Assembly: GCA_034096865.1 (NCBI GenBank)
Contig: JAWQFJ010002781.1
Location: 87,735 to 151,734, forward strand
DNA length: 64,000 bases
Origin: Theodoxus fluviatilis
Lineage: Eukaryota; Mollusca; Gastropoda; Cycloneritida; Neritidae
Direction of reading: 5' to 3'
Shown here in pieces: positions 35,202 through 46,900 of the stretch. Below the pieces are notes generated by a model. It was not told the DNA's origin and did no database searches. It saw only the letters and a program-made list of their open reading frames with translations. Each line of letters opens with the position of its first letter. The stretch's first letter is position 1. Position numbers and translations under genes: made by a program.

Positions 35202-37946
35202 CTCTCTCTCCCCCCCCCCCCCCCCCCCCCCCCCAAGTTACCTACATGGAGTATTTTGTTTTAAAATGTGTTGACTTTACATCTGATGTAAGGAAGTGAC
35301 TACTTTGATTTGCTCTGTTTTCTAGCCTGAACATCACAGAGGCTCTGGAGAAGGAGGACCACGGAATTCGACTGGAGGCAGTCCACTTGCGAGGCACTGA
35401 CAAGATGAGCACAGAGGATATCTTCAAGTACTTTGCCGAGTTCCCACCTGCCGTGATTGAGTGGATCAATGATACTTCATGTAGGTCTTGACGAATGTGT
35501 TTATCTGTGTCCTTTCTTGCTTCACAGTTTGATGCCCCCTCATAAAATCAGAAGCACCGGAGTTGTGCTGTTTTAAAATTCAATGTTGACTCCTGCTTCC
35601 TCTCTGTTTTGGAATGGTGTGACCTAATTACTAAATTCACTCAGTAGTTGGTTAATTTTCAGAGCTATAAAATAGGCTATTTCCCTAAAACAAGATATGT
35701 GAGAAATACATTACAATGATCAAATCAAGTACATTTGAGTAGAAAGTGAATATTTTGTCAACACACACAAAAACAAGATATGTCAGAAATACATTACAAA
35801 GATCAAAACAAGTACATTTGAGTAGAAAGTGAATATTTTGTCCACACACACACTCACACACTCGCACAAAAAAGGACAAGGAATTCTATAGAAACCCTGT
35901 CTTTTGTCATAGTTTTGATGGGCAGATTTAGGTGAGCAAGCTTTGGCATTTGATAATGTGAGAGGTGCACTGCTGTGGTTCAATCCCCAGGAAGGGAGAA
36001 ATCTGGATTATTAATATTTTGCAATTCCTTGTCGGCCGCTACCCTTTTTTGTTATAACTTTATGTTGTAACCCTGTGTGTGCATGAATGAGTACAAATGT
36101 ACATGTAAAAGATGAACATCTACGATGCATCATCTGTGTGACTGAGTGTTGGTTCAAAGTCTATGACTTGCCAAAACCAAACAAATTGTCCCAACAGCAG
36201 CATCCTCAACCATCCATCATGTTTACTATTGTGATTTTAGTTTACACAATTTGCTGCATGCCTTTTTTCTGCCAGTGTTCCCAGAGATATGTCAAAGTAC
36301 AGCATGGCCACATTTACTGCAACTATTATTATGCAGTAAAAAATCTGCATAATAGTGTTTGTGACTGTTTGAAAAGTACACATGGTATACTGTTGGTGTG
36401 TGTTGCAGGCAATGTAGTGTTGGGAGACCTAGTGTCACATGGGATACTGTTGGTGTGTGTTGCAGGCAGTGTAGTGTGGGGAGACCTAGTGACACATGGG
36501 ATACTGTTGGTGTGTGTTGCAGGCAATGTAGTGTGGGGAGACCTAGTGACACATGGGATACTGTTAGTGTGTGTTGCAGGCAATGTAGTGTGGGGAGGCC
36601 TAGTGACACATGGGATACTGTTGGTGTGTGTTGCAGGCAATGTAGTGTGGGGAGACCTAGTGACACATGGGATACTGATGGTGTGTGTTGCAGGCAATGT
36701 AGTGTGGGGAGGCCTAGTGACACATGGGATACTGTTGGTGTGTGTTGCAGGCAATGTAGTGTGGGGAGGCCTAGTGACACATGGGATACTGTTGGTGTGT
36801 GTTGCAGGCAGTGTAGTGTGGGGAGACAAGGTGACACATGGGATACTGTTGGTGTGTGTTGCAGGCAATGTAGTGTGGGGAGACCTAGTGACACATGGGA
36901 TACTGTTGGTGTGTGTTGCAGGCAATGTAGTGTGGGGAGGCCTAGTGACACATGGGATACTGATGGTGTGTGTTGCAGGCAATGTAGTGTGGGGAGACCT
37001 AGTGACACATGGGATACTGATGGTGTGTGTTGCAGGCAATGTAGTGTGGGGAGACAAGGTGACACATGGGATACTGATGGTGTGTGTTGCAGGCAGTGTA
37101 GTGTGGGGAGGCCTAGTGACACATGGGATACTGTTGGTGTGTGTTGCAGGCAGTGTAGTGTGGGGAGACAAGGTGACACATGGGATACTGTTGGTGTGTG
37201 TTGCAGGCAATGTAGTGTGGGGAGACCTAGTGACACATGGGATACTGTTGGTGTGTGTTGCAGGCAATGTAGTGTGGGGAGACAAGGTGACACATGGGAT
37301 ACTGTTGGTGTGTGTTGCAGGCAATGTAGTGTGGGGAGACAAGGTGACGTGCGCCAGGGCACTGCTCCGACTCAGCAGGAGCTATGAGGAAGTGACTGAG
37401 GAGGAAAAGGAGGAGGCAGAAAACAGCTCCGACAAGCCATCCACACAGACAGAAGGTCAGTTCTACTCCTGTCCCATGCTCTCACCAACGTTTGAATGAG
37501 AACAACAGCCACCCACTCTGCTGCCATGAATTTATAGATTTCACTACACTGCCGCAATCAGCAGGAATGTTTTTAATCAATATCTAAATGTGATATTCAG
37601 CATGTTTCTTGTTGTAAACTTATAATGCATTTATGCTTGTCTGTTTACCACTCTTGATGTTTTCCTATGTTGTGGTTGTATTCAACATTGCTGGGTTGTT
37701 TTGGATTTAAGAGAACTACAAATACCACCCAAAAAAACCTTGGATCTTAGTAAATCACTGGTGACATGAGTTTTAGTAATGCTTGATGTTGAGCTGGCAC
37801 ACAGGATGGTCACTCATTTTGGCTGTGGCACAATCCTAGGCTGTGCCTGAAACACTACATTTTGGGCGCTGCTGTGTAGCAGCGGATGAAATCTCTTAAT
37901 ACACATTTGAGCATGTTACTGAAATTGAAGGTAGATGCAGAATAAA

Positions 37947-37979
<33 letters not shown>

Positions 37980-40900
37980 ACAGATTATGATGGGTATGAT
38001 GATTTTGATGATGATGGAGATGAAGATGATGAAGGTGATGATGGTTGCAGGCAGCCCATCATCTGCAGGAAAGACAGACACTGGCAATGCTGCAGGCCAT
38101 GCTGGCAGGGACAAGGAGGAGGAGGCCATGGAAACAGATGATGATGATGATGATGATGACCTTGACCTTGTCAATGACGATTACAAGCCCAAGCAGAGGA
38201 AGGAGTCAGCAGAGGCAACACACGAGGAGAGGCTGGCCTCTACAGAGAGCGAGGACCCGGAGACTGGAGAGAAGAAAAAGGTATGTTGGAGAAGGCTGAA
38301 TTGTAGGAAATGTTAACTTTGTGTAGATGGTGCAACTGTTTGATGTCTTGTAACACTGTCCTAAGCTAAGTGAATTGTGTTTTTTTTCTTTTCCATAACT
38401 GATTCCTGGTGACTTCTAAATATGATCTCTCTGTTGTGTAAATGAATGAAGAAGTCAAATTTCACAACTTCGCTTTAATCCCAACTCACCACTACATTAT
38501 TTTTCCCTTTCACCCATTTGCATATAATGTTCTCCCCACTCCTTGTTTGTTTAAGTCTTTTTCCAAACCTCATGCTTCAAGCCATACCACCCCTATTTAC
38601 AATTTCAGTAAACACAACCCCATTTCTCATTCTTAACTGAATGGAATGAAGGCCTTCCCATGGCAGACCATAATTTACTTTTGTCATTTAGATACTGATG
38701 CAGTCAGTCCATGTAAGATTTTATCTTGTAAACAAAACTTGAACTAATCATGCTTTGCTTTGCAAAAGTGAATCACTTGAAAATGAATTCAGGTTTCAGT
38801 ACTTGTAATGATTGTGTCAGTGAACTGATCAGTGTGTTTGTGTATCGGGGTAAACCAGTCTGAAAGTCAGACACATTCTGTATGCCTCACAAACATCCCG
38901 TGCTGCACCAGTACATCTCTCATCAGCTGGATTGTCAAGCAGCACTTGCATGCCACCAGGAGATATCTTGTAGTTAAAATTGCGGAAGACAGCAAGCCCA
39001 TCGGGGCAGTATATGTTGCCTCCAAATCCATAGGGAGGCAGCTTCTGCATGGATGTTGATTCGTATTTGTTCAGTCTCCATCCCAGCAGGCAAGTGGGGA
39101 GAGGCAGGAAGAGGACTCCAACCACCAGATGGAGGAGGACGGAGTGGCCAGGAGAAACTCCCAGACAAGGTCTGGACACAGCATCCCCTGGCCCCTGGGC
39201 TCCTGGAGGCTGGGCAAAGAGCACCCCCGCGCCCAGTTCCTCTTCATTCGCTATGCTGCACAGTGTGAGTGTGCTGCCCCTCTCTGTCTCCCTGCATTCA
39301 GCACTGATGTGACCTGTGATTGCCAGCAATCTGATTCCCAGTCATGTGACTTGCAAGAAAGATTGAGTGACAAGTACACAACCCATGACATCTGACTTAC
39401 TTGACTTATTCCCTTGAGTTCCTTGTGGAGCATAGGGCCTCGGCAACAGTCCTCCAGCATACTCGGTTCTGGGCAACTGTCTTCAGCTCTCCCCATGACA
39501 GGTTGCAGTTCCTCTTCTATTCCTCTCAGGATCGCCTCCAGGTGGTCTTGGGGCGACCAAGTCGTCTCTTGCCCTGAGGATTCCACTGCAAGGCCTGCCA
39601 TGTGATGTCATGTGGAGGTTTCCACAAGGTGTGTCCGATCCACCTCCACTTCCGCCTTGCGATCTGCTGTCCAATGCGATCATGGTTTGCCTGCTTCCAC
39701 AAGTCGGTGTTCTTGACTTTGTCTGTCCACCTGATCTTAAGGATGTTACGGAGGCATCTGTTTATGAACACTTGGAGCTTGTTGGTCAGAGTGTTGGTGA
39801 CTCTCCAGGTCTCAGAGCCATAGAGGAGGACAGACTTGACGTTGCTGTTAAATATCTGAAGTTTTGTGTGGGTAGAGAGGGATGTTGATCTCCAGACTGG
39901 TCTCAGAGTGTTGAAGGCATATCTGGCTTTCCCGATTTTGGCTTTGATGTCCTCGTCAGAACCGCCTGTTGCTGATACGACGCTGCCCAGGTAAATAAAG
40001 GAGTCCACCTCTTTGAGCTCCTTGTCTCCCAGGGTAACAGGCTTCTGCTGCTTCTTGTTCACGGCCATGGTCTCTGTCTTTTCCAGGTTGACCTGTAGTC
40101 CGGTCTTCGCTGCTTCTCTGGCAAGGTTGTCTGTCTTCTATTGCATGTGTTGGTAGCATTGGGACATCAGGCACAAGTCGTCTGCAAAGTCGAGGTCGTT
40201 CAAGGTCTGTGTCAGGGTCCACTGGACTCCGGTCCTGCCTGTCCTGGTTGTCTCTCGCATGACCCAGTCCACCACGAGCAGGAAGATCATCGGCGACAGC
40301 AAGCATTCTTGACGGACCCCTGTAGTCACCTCAAATTCCTCTGTCAGCTTGCCGTTGTGGATCACCTGGCACGTGGCGCCCTCGTACAGCTGCTGGATCA
40401 GGTTGACATAGGCTGGCGGGATTCCATAGTGATGGAGGAGTCTCCAAATGGTCTCTCTGTCAACGCTGTCAAACACCTGGCAGAAGTCAATAAAGTTCAG
40501 GTACAATGTTGACTGCCACTCCAGGGACTGCTCCAGGATAATCCTGGGCATAGCGATCTGGTCCGTGCATGACTTGTCCTTCCTGATGCCAGCTTGTTCT
40601 GGACAAAGTCTTTTGTCGACAGCGTCTTTCAGTCGATCGAGGATGATGAGGGTTAGTACTTTACTTGGCACTGACAGTAGCATGATGCCGCGCCAGTTCT
40701 TGCATAGTCCAAGATCTCCTTTCTTTGGGAGTTCCACCAGCTATCCTTTTTTCCAATCCGCTGGGACTCTTCCTTCTGTCCAGACTTTCTGTAGTAAAGG
40801 CAGCAGCATGGTTGCTGTGATGGAAATGTCTGTCTTGAGTGCCTCTGGTCATGACAGCTGGGGAAACTAGTATTTTCTGAATGGAATCTGAAACATGTGG

Positions 40901-43900
40901 ATGGGTTGCACCAAAGTATCCATGCTAATACATGACATGGTAGGTGGAGAATGTAACAAGGAGCTTCATGATTCCTGTGGTTTGTGCTTTGCCTGCCTCT
41001 AGGCCATGTGCACAGCTTTGCAGAGGACATAATGACACTTAATCTTGTAATTATAGTAACCATGAAATATAAAGCACTGTGTTCCTGTTAGTTCCAGAAA
41101 TCAAAAACTGTTCTCTGATATAATATCCTGGCACTGACTCAGGGTTGCAGGGGTAGCATATCAAATTCTGTCATTCATCACATTTATTTAAATGGTGACT
41201 AAATCCTATGTGAAGCCGGTTGCTGATTGGTTGCCTAAAATAGCCGCACACCACTCAGCACCAGAGACATCTTTGATGATACTATCCTATAGCTCAGTTG
41301 TGCACACTTTTTCGTTTCCTGCATTGGTTTTGCTGATTGGCTGTTGAGAAATTCTGCGCAGGGGAAATTTTGGATGCAACAGTTCTTCATGCTTGCAGTT
41401 TGCCAGAGAATCAGTTCTTCTGAAGAATATGTCTCAGTCTGATATAGAAATAGCTCAGTATCATAAATGCAAAGCACAAGAATACAGTGGATCCTACGTA
41501 TATGTAACCAATCAACAGAAAACTGTGTGAAATGGGTAATGTCTTGACACCTATCAGTGCCCGTCTTCAAATGGGATTTAGACGAAAGTATTTACTTAAG
41601 AGTTTTCCCTGTCGTTATAGATGTCAGATGCTGAGCGACATCACCATGTGTGCACTGTGTAGCAAAGGGTTGTTGACTGAACTATCTTTGATTCTTTAAA
41701 TTAGGCTGTGAATAGTTTTCTTTATTCTTTTATTTGTTTGACTCTGGTGTCCATTTTCATGCCCAAAGCATAATTACATTTTTCTTGAAGCTGACAAGAA
41801 GCTGCCTGGCGCTGAGAAGAGAAGCCAGTACTACAGAAAATATGGAAACCCCAACTATGGAGGTGAGGAGGGCAGAGTTGACTAGAGAAATTCTGACAAA
41901 AATGAAGGACTTCTGTCTGGGAAGCAGATACAGAAAACAACCAACGTTACTGTTCTAAAGATCCGAATGGTCTCAACCTAAGAGCTAACACCTCCTCTCC
42001 CCCCACCCCCACCCCCACCCCACCCCACCCCCACACCACCCTACCCCACCCCACTAACACATCTGCCTCCACATGCTATCGTGATCTTTTTCCATTCTGA
42101 AAGTGAAATACTTTCCCTTCCCTACCCACTACATTTCACAACTTCACTTCCTCCCGCCTACACCAGTCACCAAGCTAAGTCTGTTGTTGTTTTTGTTAGT
42201 GTTGTCTGTCCTGACAAAGAGTTTGATACTGGAAATGTTTACGTCCAGTTTTGTCTTGTGAATATAGCCTGGAACAGTAACCTTGGTTGTTTTCTGTAGA
42301 GGAATTCTCCAAATGAGATTGAGATGTTACAGGTGAGTTGCATGTATATTTATACGGTGAATAATTTTGCCAACTATCTCGGGTATTTGAGAAGAAATAC
42401 TGTGGAGACAGTGTGTTTTCACAATGGACTGTAGATGATATTTATAATTCTGTTCAAAATGAAGACCGAAGGGAAATAACATGAAGATTTCAAAAACATA
42501 TTTTGTCAATAGGGATTTAGTAAATGTGTTTACATTCTGATATTTTACTGTGAAGAAATGTCTTATCTAAAATGATTTTGTTTTCTTTGCAGGAATAAAA
42601 GGCCTCGTCAGTAGATCCATGTAAGTCCATTGAATGTTTAAAAATTAATTTTACTTGATTAATATGCGACTGAAATGTGTATGTAAATATCATTATGTTA
42701 ATTAGTTCACAGAGCTTAATTGCAAGTTAATGTTTATCACTAATATCTGCTGTGCTGCAAAAAAAAAAAAAAAAATGTTCACAACATAATTTTCTGTGAA
42801 TTTCACCCAAAATCTCCATCACTGTGTTATTCAGAGTGCCTTGCTGGCTCATGAGTCAGCAATGCTTTATATTCTTTGTGATGTTTGCGATTAATCCTTT
42901 CAATATGCAATAAGAATCTGACAGTACTGGACATCTATCTTGACAGTACTGATTTAAGAACATTTGTGACCCTCCATCCCTAATTGAGTCGGTCTGATAC
43001 TTGGATCAAATCAAGATACAGCTGGATTTTCATCAAAGGGGGTCAGCCGGTGGATTTTTGTGTACTCAGCAAGCAAGACCATTGCTACTCTTTCCATTTG
43101 TAGGCTGTAGCTTAATCACTGTTTGTTTTGTTTTTGTTTTTGTTTTCGTCTGTATGAATGTTGACTGAATGTCTGGTTTGTGTTGCTGTGTTGTTCTATA
43201 TCATCTGCTTTTCATCTTTGTTTCTCTTACCTTGATGTATATTACTTTCATTTACATTCCTATTGTGTGTTTTTTTTATTTTTATTTTCTTTTCTTCTTT
43301 TTTTTTTTTTTAGGCGCTTTGAGTCTCACTGTGTGGGAGTAATGCGCGTTATAAGAGTGATCTATTATTATTATTGCTATGCACAAAGTTTGAATGCCAT
43401 TTTCTCAAAATCCCCACTTTATGTTGCCATTTCTTCAAGTGCTCATAAAACAGCGAGCATTGCACATATCATAATAATCTTGTTATCATTTTTAAGCTAA
43501 TTCATAGTACTATCAGATGGCAATAAAATAAATAATTTGACCGAGGTATCGGACAGACTCATTTTGGGATGGAGGGTCACATTTGGTCCTTTTAGTTTTA
43601 CCTAAGGAGACAATGCAAAAATAACCTACTTTCCCAACTGCCAACTGCACAATGTCATATCTTCACGCTGAGTGGAGAGGAAAGATGTGATATGCTCATA
43701 GGTGAGACGGGAGGGGCTGTACCCAGAATGGTTATGGAGACACCAGGCCTGCCTTGTTTGACCTTCACCTTGACAGATCATGCACTTGTGGCGCAGGAAG
43801 CGACGCCTGATGGCCCGGGCCATGGACGACACCCTGCAGGACGAGGAGGAGGAGGAGGAGGAGGACGCCAGCCCCTCCAAGAGAGCCAGGACTTCCTACC

Positions 43901-46900
43901 GCCAGGAGGAGCAGGAGGAGGGAGAGATCGTGGAGGAGGAGGAGGATCATGATCACCATGGTGAGTAGTCAGATTGAATGCATGAAGGAATGAATGTATT
44001 TGGAAATGAACATTAACATACCGTCTGTCTGCTAGCCCAACCCACAGTGCTCTCCCCTCATGTCCCATAGGGAAGGGAAGATGGAACATTAGGCAGTTAA
44101 TTGTTGATCTTCAATTTCTTTCCTCTTTTTTTCTTTGCATGATTGAAAAAAAAGTTTAGGGTCAGCAGAAAAAAATAGGGTCTGTTGGGTTTCTGTAACC
44201 ACAACTATTTCTTTTGTTGGCCTAATGCAATTTATTCCATAAGATTTTTTGTTGGCCTAATGCAATTTATTCCATAAGATTTTTTGTTGGCCTAATGCAA
44301 TTTATTCCATAAGATTTTTTGTTGGCCTAATGCAATTTATTCCATAAGATTTTTTGTTGGCCTAATGCAATTTATTCCATAATATTTTTTGTTGGCCTAA
44401 TGCAATTTATTCCATAAGATTTTTTGTTGGCCTAATGCAATTTATTCCATAAGATTTTTTGTTGGCCTAATGCAATTTATTCCATAAGATTTTTTGTTGG
44501 CCTAATGCAATTTATTCCATAAGATTTTTTGTTGGCCTAATGCAATTTATTCCATAAGATTTTTTGTTGGCCTAATGCAATTTATTCCATAAGATTTTTT
44601 GTTGGCCTAATGCAATTTATTCCATAAGATTTTTTGTTGGCCTAATGCAATTTATTCCATAAAATTTTTTGTTGGCCTATTGCAATTTATTCCATAAGAA
44701 TTTTTGTTGGCCAAATGCAATTTATTCCATAAGATTTTTGGTTGGCCTAATGCAATTTATTCCATAAGATTTTTTGTTGGCCTAATGCAATTTATTCCAT
44801 AAGATTTTTTGTTGGCCTAATGCAATTTATTCCATAAGATTTTTTGTTGGCCTAATGCAATTTATTCCATTAGATTTTTTGGCGGAATTCTTAATTGCAT
44901 GGGATTGCCAAGCATCTTTCATCTCCTAACATTCTGTGTTGGGGAGTGTTCATGTGTTCTCGCCCTGCTTGCAGACAACAAGGGCAAAGAAGAGGATGAG
45001 GACGAGATGGACATGGACAAGGAGTTGCAGCACTTGATCCGACCCGTGACGCAGCCTCGACGCATGAAGATGTACGCCGATGAGGAGGAGGCCATCATCA
45101 AGGCCAGAAGGTATGTACACTGGGAGCCTCAATGGCAGCCACAGTGTCAGAAATGTGTACACTGAAAACTGCTCAAGGACATACCGCTCCAGTTTCATGC
45201 TACATAAGAGCACTGTGCTTCATGTACTGTGCCCCATATCACAATACTCTACCCCGTGCCACCATTCTCATACTGCCCGAGCTGCTAGTAGTTTAACATA
45301 CAGAGCCAAAACCCTGTGATGGGACAGGCAGGGAAAAAATGTAGGACCACAGACAGGGACTGAACCCGCAATCTTTGGTTAGTGCCCGAAATGCTCTACC
45401 AGCTGAGCCACCATGGTCCGTGTTGTCTTCTCCTGTCTACACTGCCCTGTATCAGCGGCAGTGCCACCATTCTCATACTGCCCGAGCTGCTAGCAAAGAG
45501 GTGAGCTCCTCTCTGTTTTTCCTCCTTGAGCTAAAACAGTCAGTCAATCAGTCAAAATGTAAGGAGTCATGCGGTGATGTTGTGCCAGGACTCCCATACA
45601 CTGAACACACGATTGCTAAATTCATAACAGTGAATGGAGGAGAAATGCAAGGAAGGGCTCATTCCTATGCAGGCAGCCAGGACAGTAAGGGCAAAGTATG
45701 GCCATATGGAACTTTATACATTAAGCACACAAAAAAAGGACCTGTAGTTCTGGTATCATGGCCCCATAAATAGGGTCAGTAGGTCATCTGAACATTTTTT
45801 ATATTTCAAGAAGAGGCTAGATGGAACATAAATTAAAATTTTTCTTCTGCTGAAAATGCTCTTTTTTTAATAACTTAAAACTATTCTTCAGGATGTCTGC
45901 TGGTGTTTGCTTTGCTTTGTGTTTAATTCATTACATGTTTGGTACAATGTGCAGAGTTTTACATAAGAAAGACTCGGAAGCAACCAGAAGCCCTTGAAAC
46001 TATCATCATAGTCATCATTACCACAATATCATAATCATCCAGTGAATCGGTATTGATCAAGTCTGAGTAGCTGTGACGAGATGACTTTTCCTCCTCTGTC
46101 TTATTATTATTATTATTATGCGTCTGCTGAGCCGTAGCACTTAGTGACTTTTCCCTGCCCTGAGCCGGTGTTAAGTAAGCAGTGACCCCCTGTGTAGGGA
46201 AAGTGACTTGCAAATGCTCTGAGTTGTGTTCTCCACTGGGGATATCACGTCGACCAATCTGATGACTTTGTCCTAGCCGAACTGATCAATCAAAGCGGAG
46301 TTAGACGAGCTGTGACAGGATTGGACCGAGTGGACTGTATGACGTAGGAGAGTGCATATAAGCCAGTGTTGTCGAATGCTCGTGGCGTCCTGACATTTAT
46401 TTTCATACGAGCAGAATCCACGGAGATGCGGGCGCCCTGCTCACGTTAGGTTTTTTTTCATGGCTGTGGCCATGTTCATGAGAAGAGGAGAGTGAGATGG
46501 AAATGAGAAAAAGCCCCAGCCCGCCACTGAACTGACGGAAGAAAGCCCACTTGCCAGTGGCCCCAATGAAGGTGGTGAACTGCCTGCCTTCCTGCCTGCC
46601 TGACGTCCCGACGGCCTGTCCCGCAGGAAACCGACTCCACTACAGATGACCTCGGCGAAAGAAGAACAAGTCCCCTCCATCTCTGGCGACCAGAGTCAGC
46701 ACACCAGAGAGAAAGAAGAACCGCCATGTTTTCATCACAGTGGTGAATTCCCCCGAGTCACCGGCTGAAATGTCGCGTGTGCTCTACCCCCCTTTCCCCT
46801 GTCTTACCCCAGTGTAGCACGCGCTAGGCGTGGGGGTTAATCCCGTGCGAGAACTGCGCAGCGTTTCGTCAAGAGGTCAGATAAGTACTTTTGTTTTTTA

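Noticed and set aside
36329..37362. Minus-strand frames over the NCBP3 acceptor array as genes
   Set aside because: They are shadows of the 57 bp repeat; only the plus frame continues into a conserved exon.
43785..43796. Earlier acceptor (GACAG|ATC) for NCBP3 exon 10
   Set aside because: It does not match the phase of exon 9; the next AG at 43795-43796 gives SRSMKRR, as expected for NCBP3.
44211..44882. CRISPR-like array
   Set aside because: Units are contiguous near-identical 35-mers with no variable spacers, in a eukaryotic intron.
45355..45410. Functional tRNA gene
   Set aside because: Box A and box B are present, but box B is imperfect, the 3' half does not pair as an acceptor stem, and long direct repeats flank it.
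46190..46900. Solo LTR or internal promoter
   Set aside because: A TATA-like motif and raised CpG are seen, but I found no matching terminal repeats, TG/CA ends or target duplication.
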